From contig NZ_SRUZ01000001.1 in NCBI RefSeq assembly GCF_004791165.1, positions 1,250,707 through 1,314,706 on the forward strand: a DNA stretch of 64,000 bases, read 5' to 3'. A model generated the notes under the pieces. It had not been told where the DNA came from and did not search any database. It saw only the letters and a list, made by a program, of their open reading frames with translations. The position numbers and the translations under genes are program-made. This document shows, piece by piece, positions 27,959 through 36,015 of the stretch (its first letter is position 1; each line of letters opens with the position of its first letter). This stretch comes from Mesorhizobium sp. M8A.F.Ca.ET.218.01.1.1 (GTDB lineage Bacteria; Pseudomonadota; Alphaproteobacteria; Rhizobiales; Rhizobiaceae).

Positions 27959-28942
27959 TCACGCATTCCCGATCAGCACGCCGGCCGCGAACACCAGGGC
28001 GCCGCCCAGCACCACCTGGAAGGCGGCGCGCAGGAACGGGGTCTGCATGTAGCGGTTCTGGACGAAGGCGATGGCCCACAATTCGAAGAACACCACCACG
28101 GCGGCAACGGCGGTGGCCGTCCAGAAATGCGGGATGAGGTAGGGTAGCGCGTGGCCGAGCCCGCCCGCGGACGTCATGACGCCGGTGGTGATGCCGCGTT
28201 TTACCGGCGAGCCCCTGCCCGACAATTTGCCGTCGTCGGAAGCGACCTCGGTGAAGCCCATTGAAATGCCGGCGCCGATCGAGGCGGCCAGCCCGACCAG
28301 AAAGGTCTGCCAGGTATCATGGGTCGCAAAGGCGGCGGCGAAGATCGGCGCCAGCGTCGAGACCGATCCATCCATCAGACCAGCCAGCCCGGGCTGCACG
28401 TAGGTCAGGATGAACTGACGCTGTTCGGCGGCGGCCTCTTCGTCCTTCACATCGCCCGGTACGTGCGTCTGCTCCAGCGCATGAGCCGAGCTTTCATGGC
28501 CCTGTTCGGCCGCGGCCAGGTCGCCGAGCAGTTTGCGGGTCGAGGCGTCGGTGGTGCGCTTGGCCGCCTCGACATAAAACAGATAGGCCTGTCGCTCCAT
28601 CGCCTCGGCCTGGCGGCGCACGGCCTCGACGCCGAGCGGCCGCACCAGCCAGTCGGGCTTGCGCTCATAATAGCCCTTCACATGTTCACGGCGGATCAAC
28701 GGAATGCGCTCGCCGAAGCGCTTGCGGAAGAGTTCGATCAGCGAGTCGCGATGGCCGTCTTCCTCCTCGGCCATGGCTTCGAACAGTTTGGCCGACTGCG
28801 GGAAAGTCTCGGCCAGCCCGTCCGCATAGGCCCGGTAAATGCGCCCGTCATCTTCCTCCGATGAAATGGCCAGCGCCAGGATCTCCTGTTCGGAGAGCGA
28901 TTCGAAGGGGCGGCGGCCGAAGCCGAAAACACGGGAAAGCAT
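27959..28942 (-). CDS. mbfA: Membrane-bound ferritin (iron exporter)
   Basis: The 327-residue protein joins an N-terminal ferritin-like/rubrerythrin domain (about 15-165) to a C-terminal VIT1/CCC1-type membrane domain (about 180-327). Di-iron ligand patterns appear as SSEEDDGRIYR, MAEEEDGHRDSL, ERQAYLFYVEAAK and AAEQGHESSAH. The membrane part has PGLAGLMDGSVSTLAPIFAAA and ASIGAGISMGFTEVASDDG. MbfA of Agrobacterium and Bradyrhizobium exports ferrous iron and protects against iron and peroxide stress, and is repressed by Irr. Here a perfect palindrome of the Irr type lies just upstream, which supports the name. Confidence 0.94.
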   Translation of the reverse strand: MLSRVFGFGRRPFESLSEQEILALAISSEEDDGRIYRAYADGLAETFPQSAKLFEAMAEEEDGHRDSLIELFRKRFGERIPLIRREHVKGYYERKPDWLVRPLGVEAVRRQAEAMERQAYLFYVEAAKRTTDASTRKLLGDLAAAEQGHESSAHALEQTHVPGDVKDEEAAAEQRQFILTYVQPGLAGLMDGSVSTLAPIFAAAFATHDTWQTFLVGLAASIGAGISMGFTEVASDDGKLSGRGSPVKRGITTGVMTSAGGLGHALPYLIPHFWTATAVAAVVVFFELWAIAFVQNRYMQTPFLRAAFQVVLGGALVFAAGVLIGNA

Positions 28943-28955
28943 GAGAAAATCATCC

Positions 28956-28978
28956 TAGTTTAGAATGGTTCTAAACTA
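28956..28978 (-). promoter_or_regulatory. Irr-type (iron control element) palindrome upstream of mbfA
   Basis: TAGTTTAGAA (28956-28965) and TTCTAAACTA (28969-28978) are perfect 10-base arms around TGG. It lies 13-35 bases before the mbfA start on the minus strand. The core TTTAGAA-N3-TTCTAAA resembles the Irr iron control element described for rhizobial mbfA. Binding next to the start fits repression. Confidence 0.8.
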
Positions 28979-29116
28979 AGGTTTACGGCGTCCGTGGTCA
29001 ATCGCGCGCTTGGCCGGCGGTTCAAGAATAGTTGAAGCCCCGGTCTGGGTATCGCTCTTCATTATCAGTGAATGTTCGCCTATATCTGGAGCCAAGCCAT
29101 AAAAAGGAACGAGCTG

Positions 29117-29440
29117 ATGACGGCAAAGACGCCTCCGCACGCCTATGATCCGAAACCGGTCCTCGATCTCATCGCCAGCATCGAGGCCGACCTGCAGCGC
29201 CTGAAGGGCCTGGTCGAGCAGCAGGTCGAGAAATTCGACCCCGCCAATCCACACAACAAGGCGCCGGACGGCAAGCTGACCGAGGAAGGCGTCGAGTGCT
29301 GCTACCGCATGTTCGACGAAGGCAAGTCACGCTATACGGTGGCCCAGCAGATGAAGATCTCGTTCGCCGCCGCCACGCATCGGTTCAACGGCTGGCGCAA
29401 GCTGGGCGGGAGCAAACGGCAGCGGACGTTGCTGGGTTAG
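29117..29440 (+). CDS. Conserved hypothetical protein (107 residues)
   Basis: The protein starts MTAKTPPHAYDPKPVLDLIA. Residues about 12-40 form an acidic heptad-like helix (LIASIEADLQRLKGLVEQQV) that may be a coiled coil. The C-terminal half, TEEGVECCYRMFDEGKSRYTV and AQQMKISFAAATHRFNGWRK, reads like a helix-turn-helix. Function is unknown; a small DNA-binding role is a guess. AAGGA lies 8 bases before the ATG at 29117. It is divergent from mbfA and followed by a family A repeat. Confidence 0.72.
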   Translation: MTAKTPPHAYDPKPVLDLIASIEADLQRLKGLVEQQVEKFDPANPHNKAPDGKLTEEGVECCYRMFDEGKSRYTVAQQMKISFAAATHRFNGWRKLGGSKRQRTLLG

Positions 29441-29491
29441 GATTGGGCTAAGGGCCCTTGGGGCAGGACGCGGCCAATTGCCAAGGCTAGC

Positions 29492-29624
29492 GCCACCCCT
29501 CATTGCCCTGCCGGGCATTTCTCCCCGTATAGTGACGGGGAGAAAACAGCTGACCTCGGCGGCAAGCGCCCCTCTCCCTGTCACTATACGGGGAGAGGAT
29601 GCCGGCAGGCAGGTGAGGGGCAGC
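29492..29624. repeat. Palindromic intergenic repeat, family A, copy 2
   Basis: This copy is inverted in arm order relative to copy 1. It begins GCCACCCCTCATTGCCCTGC, with CTCCCCGTATAGTGACGGGG, and ends with GGTGAGGGGCAGC. The centre is shorter (133 bases). It separates the hypothetical gene from the dehydratase gene. Confidence 0.85.
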
Positions 29625-29731
29625 ACCGCCCGCCGTTCTGACTCACCAACTTTGTCCCTGTCACATTTTTTCGTTGGCATCGCGCAAGCCTTTCCGTGCA
29701 CCATGACCGGATCGCATCACCAGGACCCGCC

Positions 29732-30709
29732 ATGACCATCCCTCCCGGCATCGCCGACATCCACGCCGCCGCCGCTCGCCTCTATGGCCTGATCGTCGAG
29801 ACCCCGTTGCTCGAATCGCAGGAGCTGAACCGGCGCTTCGGCGGCCGCATCCTGTTCAAGCCGGAGACGCTGCAGCGCACCGGGTCGTTCAAGTTCCGCG
29901 GCGCCTACAACAAGCTGTCGTCACTGAGCGAGGAAGAGCGGTCCCGTGGCGTCGTCGCCTTTTCCTCGGGCAACCATGCGCAAGGGGTGGCGGCTTCCGC
30001 CGCCATGTTCGGCGTCAAGGCGGTCATCGCCATGCCGGCGGATGCGCCCGACATGAAGATCGCCAATGTCCGCAAGATGGGAGCGGAGGTGGTGCCCTTC
30101 GACCGTTTCAAGGACGACCGCATGACGGTGGTCCGTCCCTATCTGGACAAGGGCATGGCGTTGGTGCCGCCCTTCGACGACCCGGCCATCATTGCCGGCC
30201 AGGGCACGATCGGACTGGAGCTGGTGAAGCAGGCGCGGGCGCTCGGCGTCAGGCTCGACGCGGTCGTCATTCCCTGCGGCGGTGGCGGCCTGACCAGCGG
30301 CATTTCCGTTGCGGTCAAGGATGCCTCGCCCGGCACCGCGATCTGGGCGGTCGAGCCCGAGCATTTCGACGACACGCGCCGCTCGCTGGCAGCGGGCGCC
30401 AGGGTCTCGAACGAGCCGGGTTACAGTTCGATCTGCGACGCCATCCTCACCGCCGAGCCGGGCGCCATCACCTTCGAGATCAACCGCCGCAACCTCGCCG
30501 GCGCCATTGCGGTTTCCGATAGAGCGACCGCGCAGGCGATGCGCGACGCCATGGCCCATCTCAAACTGGTGGTCGAGCCCGGCGGCTGCGTCGGGCTGGC
30601 GGCGCTGTCGTCGGGCGAGATAGACCTTGCCGGCAAATGCGTCGCCGTGGTGCTCTCCGGCGGCAATGTCGATTTCGGCACCTATGCCGAGATCATGGCG
30701 GCGGCTTAG
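29732..30709 (+). CDS. Threonine/serine dehydratase-like PLP enzyme
   Basis: The 325-residue fold-type II PLP enzyme starts MTIPPGIADIHAAAARLYG. The PLP lysine lies in RTGSFKFRGAYN, the asparagine loop in SSGNHAQGVA, and the phosphate-binding glycines in PCGGGGLTSGIS. It resembles catabolic threonine dehydratases and serine racemases, which deaminate threonine or serine to 2-oxo acids. There is no C-terminal ACT domain, so it is not the feedback-regulated biosynthetic IlvA. Whether it prefers threonine, serine or another hydroxy amino acid cannot be read from sequence. It stands alone. Confidence 0.9.
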   Translation: MTIPPGIADIHAAAARLYGLIVETPLLESQELNRRFGGRILFKPETLQRTGSFKFRGAYNKLSSLSEEERSRGVVAFSSGNHAQGVAASAAMFGVKAVIAMPADAPDMKIANVRKMGAEVVPFDRFKDDRMTVVRPYLDKGMALVPPFDDPAIIAGQGTIGLELVKQARALGVRLDAVVIPCGGGGLTSGISVAVKDASPGTAIWAVEPEHFDDTRRSLAAGARVSNEPGYSSICDAILTAEPGAITFEINRRNLAGAIAVSDRATAQAMRDAMAHLKLVVEPGGCVGLAALSSGEIDLAGKCVAVVLSGGNVDFGTYAEIMAAA

Positions 30710-30739
30710 AGGCGTCGGTCATTCGGTGGCCCCTAACCT

Positions 30740-31888
30740 CTAATCCAGCGTGCGGCGGAACCGGAGCAGAGCCGTGCCTGCAAACACCCCCACGAACAGC
30801 ACCAGCCAGCCGACCTCGGCTCCTATCGCATGGAAGTCGGCACCCTTGAGCATCACCGCCCGGGTGACGCGCAGGAAATGCGTGAGCGGAAAGATCTCGC
30901 CCAGCACCTGCGCCCAACCGGGCATGCCGCGATAGGGGAACATGAAGCCCGACAGCAGCAGCGACGGCAGGAAGAAGAAGAAGGTGAGCTGCATCGCCTG
31001 CATCTGTGAGCCTGCCATGGTCGAGATCGTGTAGCCGAGCAGCACCAGCGCCAGCACAAAGACAAGCACCGCAGACAAAAGCAGCGTCAGCGAGCCGACG
31101 AACGGGATGCTGAACAGGAGCTTCGCCGCGGTCAACACCACCGCCACCTGCACCGCGCCGACGACGAGGAAGGGCAGCACCTTGCCGAGCATGATCTCGG
31201 CCGGGCTGGAAGGCATCGCCAAAAGGTTTTCCATCGTGCCGCGTTCGGTCTCACGGGTCAGCGCCATGGCGGTCATCATCACCATGGTCATCTGCAGGAT
31301 CACGCCGAGCAGGCCAGGCACGATGTTGTATTGCGAGATGCCTTCGGGATTGTAGCGCTGGTGCACCACCACCTGCAGCTGCCCCCTGGCGCTTTCAGCG
31401 GCCGCCGCCTGCATGCCCTGCGCGCGCAGCAGCGCTTGGCTCGCCACCTTGCTCAATGTCGAAACGGCGCCGCTCGCCGCCGACGGGTCGGTTGCGTCGG
31501 CCTCGATCAGGATCTGCGGGTTGTCGCCGCGCTCGACCCGCCGGGCGAAATCGGCGGGGATCGTCACCACGAAAGAGACAGCGCCCTTGGCCATCAGTTC
31601 CTCGGCCTCCGCGGCGCTCTGCGCGACAAAGTCGAAGTGGTAGTAACCCGTCATCTGGAGGGCGGAGGCCATGGCGCGCGTATACTGGTCGTTGCTGATG
31701 GCAACGAGCGCCGTCGGCAGGCTCTTGGGATCGTTGTTGATGGCGAAGCCAAACAGCACCAGTTGCAACAGCGGCACGCCCAGCATCATGGCGAAGGTGA
31801 TGCGGTCGCGCCGCATCTGGATGAACTCCTTGATCAGCAGCGCGCCGAGCCGGGCAAAGGAAAAGACGCTGTTCATGCCATGTTTCAT
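30740..31888 (-). CDS. ABC-2 type transporter permease of a TetR-controlled efflux operon
   Basis: The 382-residue permease starts with a short cytoplasmic stretch and an early membrane helix (MMLGVPLLQLVLFGFAIN). A roughly 150-residue periplasmic loop follows, then five C-terminal helices with RETERGTMENLLAMPSSPAE, a conserved ABC-2 amphipathic segment. The architecture is that of YhhJ/YbhS/YbhR proteins. With the HlyD-type protein and ATPase upstream, it should form an inner-membrane drug or lipid exporter. The start overlaps the ATPase stop as ATGA. Only one permease is present, whereas the E. coli ybh operon has two. Confidence 0.92.
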   Translation of the reverse strand: MKHGMNSVFSFARLGALLIKEFIQMRRDRITFAMMLGVPLLQLVLFGFAINNDPKSLPTALVAISNDQYTRAMASALQMTGYYHFDFVAQSAAEAEELMAKGAVSFVVTIPADFARRVERGDNPQILIEADATDPSAASGAVSTLSKVASQALLRAQGMQAAAAESARGQLQVVVHQRYNPEGISQYNIVPGLLGVILQMTMVMMTAMALTRETERGTMENLLAMPSSPAEIMLGKVLPFLVVGAVQVAVVLTAAKLLFSIPFVGSLTLLLSAVLVFVLALVLLGYTISTMAGSQMQAMQLTFFFFLPSLLLSGFMFPYRGMPGWAQVLGEIFPLTHFLRVTRAVMLKGADFHAIGAEVGWLVLFVGVFAGTALLRFRRTLD

Positions 31889-32805
31889 GTCATGTTGTCC
31901 TTCGAACCGGACATGAACTGGATGAAGACGTCCTCGAGGCTGGTTTCGCCAGGCGTCACGGTCACGCCCTTGTGCTCTCTCTCGACATCGGCAAGCGCTG
32001 CTTCAAGCTTCTTGCGGTCGGAGCCGACGACATGCAGCGTGGCGCCGAACGGCGCCACCTGGTCGACGCCGGCGCGGCCCTCAAGCGCTTCGGCCACCTT
32101 GTCAAGCCGCGGACCCTGCACCACGAAAGTGGTCAGCCCTGCGTTCTTCACCACCTCGGCCACGGTGCCGGTGGCCAGCATCTTGCCGTAGGAGATGTAG
32201 CTGATGCGGTGGCAGCGCTCGGCCTCGTCCATATAGTGGGTGGAGACCAGCACGGTCAGCCCGCCGCTGGCCAGGCGATGGATCTCGTCCCAGAACTCGC
32301 GCCGCGCCTTCGGGTCGACGCCGGCCGTCGGCTCGTCGAGCAGAAGCAGCTTCGGCTTGTGCATGATGCAGGCGGCCAGCGCCAGCCGCTGCTTCCAGCC
32401 GCCGGACAAGGTGCCGGCCAGCTGGTTGCGGCGCGTCGCCAGGCCGAGCTCCTCCAATGTCCGGGCGACATACTCCTCGACCGGTCTCAGCCGGTAAAGC
32501 CGCGCCACGAATTCCAGATTCTCGCCGATCGTCAGATCCTCGTAGAACGAGAATTTCTGCGTCATGTAGCCGACTTCGCGCTTGATCCTGAGCGAGTCCG
32601 TGCGGATGTTGAAACCCAGCACCGTGCCTTCGCCCTCGTCCGGCGTCAGCAGGCCGCACATGATGCGGATGGTGGTGGTCTTGCCCGAGCCGTTGGGGCC
32701 GAGGAAGCCGACGATCTCGCCCTCGGCGACCGACATGGTCACATGGTCGACGACGGTCTTGTCGCCGAAGCGCTTGACCAGGCCGCGGACGTCGATGGCG
32801 TTCAT
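31885..32805 (-). CDS. ABC transporter ATP-binding protein of the efflux operon
   Basis: The 306-residue ATPase starts MNAIDVRGLVKRFGDKTVVD. Walker A is GPNGSGKTTT, the Q-loop is GYMTQKFSFYEDLT, the signature is LSGGWKQRLALA, Walker B is [13 protein letters not shown], and the switch histidine is VSTHYMDEAERC. A C-terminal regulatory tail is of the DrrA/YbhF type. It energises the permease encoded directly downstream. The ATG overlaps the stop of the HlyD gene as ATGA. Unlike YbhF and YhiH, which carry two ATPase domains, this protein has one, so it should act as a homodimer. Confidence 0.94.
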   Translation of the reverse strand: MNAIDVRGLVKRFGDKTVVDHVTMSVAEGEIVGFLGPNGSGKTTTIRIMCGLLTPDEGEGTVLGFNIRTDSLRIKREVGYMTQKFSFYEDLTIGENLEFVARLYRLRPVEEYVARTLEELGLATRRNQLAGTLSGGWKQRLALAACIMHKPKLLLLDEPTAGVDPKARREFWDEIHRLASGGLTVLVSTHYMDEAERCHRISYISYGKMLATGTVAEVVKNAGLTTFVVQGPRLDKVAEALEGRAGVDQVAPFGATLHVVGSDRKKLEAALADVEREHKGVTVTPGETSLEDVFIQFMSGSKDNMT

Positions 32806-33755
32806 TTTCCCATATCCGCGAGATCGACATCGACGATCTGGCCGGGCTGCAGCGGCCCCGCATCGCCCTCCGGCCGCGCCTCGACGAGGTAGACCAGCTT
32901 CTGCCGGTTTTCCAGGGAGTAGATCACCGGCGGGGTGAATTCGGGATCGGGCGAGATATAGCTGACGCGCGCCCTCACGTCCGGGCCGCAGCCGTCGCAA
33001 TGGACGCTGAGCAGGCTGCCGACCTTGACCGAGGAGAAGGCCGCTTCCGGAATATAGACGCTGAGCTTCACCGCGCCGTCGGGGAGCACCGAGATGACAG
33101 GCGCGGTCGGGCCCGCCGTGTCGCCGGGATTGCGGATGACGTCGTTGACGCGGCCGGGCGAAGGGGCCGCGAGCGTGCGCTTGGAGAGGCGCCACACCGC
33201 CTGCTCCAGTTCGGCCTGCGCCTGCTTGACCTGGTTGTCGGCGGCCTTGATCGTCTCGGCGCGCGCCGGCAGGCCGCCGACGGCGAGATTGGCCTCGGCC
33301 TGGCCGACCTGGGCGTTGGCGGTTTCCAGCGTCGCCGAGGCGGTGTCATAGTCGGCCTGGGTGCCGGTGCCGCGCTTGAACAGATCGGCGGCGCGAGCGT
33401 ATTTGCGTCTTGCGTCGTCTGCCTGCGCCTTGGCCATGTCGACTTGAGCCTTGAGTGCGGCGATTTCTTCGGGCCGCTTGCCGACCTGCAGGTCGGCCAA
33501 CTGCGCCTGTGCTTGGGCGAGGCTTGCCTGCGCCTGCGCCACCGCGATCCTGGCATCGGCATTTTCGAGTGTCACCACGGTGGCTCCCGGCGTGACGCGA
33601 TCGCCGCGCTTCACCGTCACCGTCTCGACCTGCGCCACCTCGATCGGCGCCAGCAGCACATAATCGCCCTCGACATAACCGACGGCGAGCGGTGCCGCCG
33701 GGGCGCAGGCACCGAACAGCTGGGCGGCGAGCGGCAGCGAACACAGGAAGCTCAT
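32802..33755 (-). CDS. HlyD family periplasmic adaptor protein
   Basis: The 317-residue membrane-fusion protein has an N-terminal anchor or signal (MSFLCSLPLAAQLFGACAP; a lipobox-like AQLFGAC is possible). A biotinyl-lipoyl half domain follows, with VETVTVKRGDRVTPGATVVT. A long alpha hairpin contains AQAQASLAQAQAQLADLQVG and LETANAQVGQAEANLAVGG, then a beta barrel with SPGRVNDVIRNPGDTAGP. It is like YbhG/YhiI, linking the inner-membrane ABC exporter to an outer-membrane channel. It overlaps both neighbours by 4 bases. Confidence 0.93.
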   Translation of the reverse strand: MSFLCSLPLAAQLFGACAPAAPLAVGYVEGDYVLLAPIEVAQVETVTVKRGDRVTPGATVVTLENADARIAVAQAQASLAQAQAQLADLQVGKRPEEIAALKAQVDMAKAQADDARRKYARAADLFKRGTGTQADYDTASATLETANAQVGQAEANLAVGGLPARAETIKAADNQVKQAQAELEQAVWRLSKRTLAAPSPGRVNDVIRNPGDTAGPTAPVISVLPDGAVKLSVYIPEAAFSSVKVGSLLSVHCDGCGPDVRARVSYISPDPEFTPPVIYSLENRQKLVYLVEARPEGDAGPLQPGQIVDVDLADMGK

Positions 33756-34453
33756 TGTCTTGGTCCCTTCATCCCTACCCCTTTTCGGGCGGCCAGCATG
33801 GCGCCGAGGTTGTCCGTGGTGGCCGCCACCACCTTGGCGGCCTCGGCGGCACCGATGTCTTGCCAGCCCATGCGGCGCATCACCGCCTCGCGGCCGATGC
33901 GGAAATAGATGACCTGGCCGATCAGCGTGAACACGGTGAGCCGGGTCCGTTCGCTCTCGGCCGGCTCGCCGGTGGCTTGCTCCCAGAGCAGGCACAGGCG
34001 GCGATGCGCCGGCTCGAAGACGCCGTCATAGATGCGGTCGAGCGCCGCCGTCGGATGCGACAGTTCGCGCAGCACGAACTGCACGATCTCCCCGGCCTGC
34101 GGGCTGGCCACGACAAAGCCGACCATCCGTTCCAGGGCCGCGAACAGCTGCGCGCGCGCCGCCTCCGGGTCGCCAGCCGTCGCGGCCTGTTCATTGAGCG
34201 CCTGACCGGCGACGGCCTGAATGGTCTCGACGATGAAGTCGGCGGCAGCGGCGCGAAGACCTTCCTTGCCACCGAAATGATAGGCGATCGAGCCGATATT
34301 GGCCCCCGCCTCGGCGGCGATTTCACGCGTCGAGGTGCCGTCGAAGCCCTGCCGCCCGAACAGTTTCAGCGCCGCCCGAACGAGCGCGGCACGCGTTAGC
34401 TCAGCCGGGGATGTCGCGTGGCGGGGCGGCTTGGCGTCCGACAACTTGATCAT
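33752..34453 (-). CDS. TetR family regulator of the efflux operon (CecR-like)
   Basis: The 233-residue repressor has an N-terminal TetR DNA-binding domain (about 18-65: ELTRAALVRAALKLFGRQGF, DGTSTREIAAEAGANIGSIAYHF) and a CecR/YbiH-type C-terminal ligand domain (DUF1956). It is the first gene of the operon, followed by HlyD, ATPase and permease genes, the same content as E. coli cecR-ybhGFSR. The ATG at 34453 is chosen since a start 12 codons earlier would place the first codons inside the 26-bp operator palindrome at 34461-34486. It most likely represses its own operon. Confidence 0.92.
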   Translation of the reverse strand: MIKLSDAKPPRHATSPAELTRAALVRAALKLFGRQGFDGTSTREIAAEAGANIGSIAYHFGGKEGLRAAAADFIVETIQAVAGQALNEQAATAGDPEAARAQLFAALERMVGFVVASPQAGEIVQFVLRELSHPTAALDRIYDGVFEPAHRRLCLLWEQATGEPAESERTRLTVFTLIGQVIYFRIGREAVMRRMGWQDIGAAEAAKVVAATTDNLGAMLAARKGVGMKGPRQ

Positions 34454-34460
34454 GACAAGC

Positions 34461-34486
34461 ACTTTAATCAATCGATTGATTAAAGT
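34461..34486. promoter_or_regulatory. 26-bp perfect palindrome, operator for the TetR regulator
   Basis: The left arm ACTTTAATCAATC (34461-34473) is exactly repeated in reverse complement (GATTGATTAAAGT, 34474-34486) with no spacer. It is AT-rich in GC-rich surroundings and lies 8-33 bases upstream of the tetR start, in the gap shared with the divergent CYTH gene. Its size and symmetry fit a TetR-family operator. Confidence 0.85.
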
Positions 34487-34544
34487 CAACTTGTGTGCGG
34501 TGCCGTCTTGCCATCGCCTTCGGCAAACGCTTTAGTGCGCGGCC

Positions 34545-35018
34545 ATGGGCAAGGAAGTCGAGCGTAAGTTCCTGGTCTCCAGCCCCGCGTGGCGGGACCT
34601 GGTGGAAGCGGATATCCGCATTCTCCAGTTCTATCTCGCCACGGCACCCGGACGAACCGTCCGCATCCGCATCAGTGATGGCGCCTCGGCCAAGCTGACG
34701 CTCAAATTCGGCAGCAGCGCGCGCGAGCGCGACGAATTCGAATATCCGATCCCGCTGGCGGAGGCGGTGGAGATGCTGGACTTCGCCATCGGACGTGTCA
34801 TCGAGAAGACACGTCACCATGTTAGGCATCGCGGCTACCTCTATGAAGTCGATGTCTTTGGCGGCGCACTGGCGGGACTTGTGGTGGCCGAACTGGAGAC
34901 TCCGGAAGACGTTCCGGATGAAATGCTGCCGGACTGGCTCGGCCGTGAAGTCACCGGTGAACAGATGTTCTACAACGCGTCGCTCGCCCTCGGGGGGATA
35001 CCGGAGATCGCCGCATGA
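34545..35018 (+). CDS. CYTH domain-containing protein
   Basis: The 157-residue protein is a stand-alone CYTH domain (triphosphate tunnel metalloenzyme). It begins MGKEVERKFLV, the family's ExExK-type metal and phosphate motif, and continues with RTVRIRISDGASAKLTLKFG and KTRHHVRHRGYLYEVDVFGG, supplying alternating basic and acidic residues of the tunnel. Family activities include tripolyphosphatase, ThTPase and adenylyl cyclase, and the exact one is not readable here. It overlaps the CHAD gene by ATGA. Genes of these two classes often go together, which suggests polyphosphate-related work. Confidence 0.93.
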   Translation: MGKEVERKFLVSSPAWRDLVEADIRILQFYLATAPGRTVRIRISDGASAKLTLKFGSSARERDEFEYPIPLAEAVEMLDFAIGRVIEKTRHHVRHRGYLYEVDVFGGALAGLVVAELETPEDVPDEMLPDWLGREVTGEQMFYNASLALGGIPEIAA

Positions 35019-35959
35019 GCTTTCGCATAGACCCGCGCCTGCCGCTGACCGGCGAGGTCAGACGCATCCTTGCCGAGGAAATCGGCAAGGCCCTGCAACA
35101 TCTGGACGTGGCGCGCACTCGGCCCGAACAGGGGCTACACAAATGCCGCAAGCGGCTAAAGAGCGCGCGCGCCTTGTTGCGCCTCGTTCGTTCCGGAGAC
35201 GAAACGTTCTGTGCCACGGAAAACCAATGCTATCGCAATGTGGCGGCGCTGCTTGCCGGCCCGCGTGAAGCGACAGCTCTGATCGAAACCATCGATCGGC
35301 TGGCGGCGGCCTTTGCCAGGGAAAGCGCCGATGGCGGGCTCGATGCCGTGCGCGACCGGCTGATCGCACGCCAGCATGATTTGCACGAAGGCGCCGGGCT
35401 GCGGGCCGCGATCGGCGCGGCCGCCGCCGCCTGCGAAGACGGCATGAAGCGCATCGAAACCCTTACCCTGCCCGACCAGCCGGAGCAGGCCGCCGACGTG
35501 CTTGCCGAAGGCGCCCGCGCCACCTTGCGCCGTGCAAGGAAGGCGCTCGACAAGGCCGGCTCGCACGACGAGGCCGGCGATTTCCACGACCTGCGCAAGG
35601 CGGCCAAGACGCATGGCATGCACCTGTCGCTGCTCGGCAGGCTGTGGCCGACCCCGATCAAGGCGCGGCGCAAGGCCGTCGATGCGCTGGGCGAACGTCT
35701 CGGCGAACTGCATGATGTGTTCGTCATGCGTGCGTTGCTCGAGGCGGACGACGAGCCGCTGGGACCGCCCGAGGATACGAAACTTCTCGGCAAGCTGCTC
35801 AAGCGTTCGGAAAAGAGCCTGAAGAAGACGTGCCTTGCCGAGGCGGCCGAACTGTTTGGCGACAGCCCCAAGCGCTCGACGAAAAAGCTTGCCCGCAAGG
35901 CCCGCGACGATCTTGCCGGCTCGGCCGAAGACGCCGGCGCACTTGCGGCCACCGGCTGA
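35015..35959 (+). CDS. CHAD domain-containing protein
   Basis: The 314-residue protein is an all-helical CHAD domain. Repeated conserved histidines with nearby basic residues are visible in QGLHKCRKRLKSARALLRLV and DFHDLRKAAKTHGMHLSLLG, and in LGELHDVFVMRALL. CHAD domains bind polyphosphate through these basic patches. It is cotranscribed with the CYTH gene (4-base overlap), so the two probably act on, or are localised by, the same polyphosphate. The C-terminal 60 residues are Lys/Arg/Ala-rich and could add non-specific binding. Confidence 0.93.
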   Translation: MSFRIDPRLPLTGEVRRILAEEIGKALQHLDVARTRPEQGLHKCRKRLKSARALLRLVRSGDETFCATENQCYRNVAALLAGPREATALIETIDRLAAAFARESADGGLDAVRDRLIARQHDLHEGAGLRAAIGAAAAACEDGMKRIETLTLPDQPEQAADVLAEGARATLRRARKALDKAGSHDEAGDFHDLRKAAKTHGMHLSLLGRLWPTPIKARRKAVDALGERLGELHDVFVMRALLEADDEPLGPPEDTKLLGKLLKRSEKSLKKTCLAEAAELFGDSPKRSTKKLARKARDDLAGSAEDAGALAATG

Positions 35960-36015
35960 TCCGGACCGAACATGCTTTGCCGTCGGGCACCGGCCTGTGG
36001 TAATCGCCATAGCCG

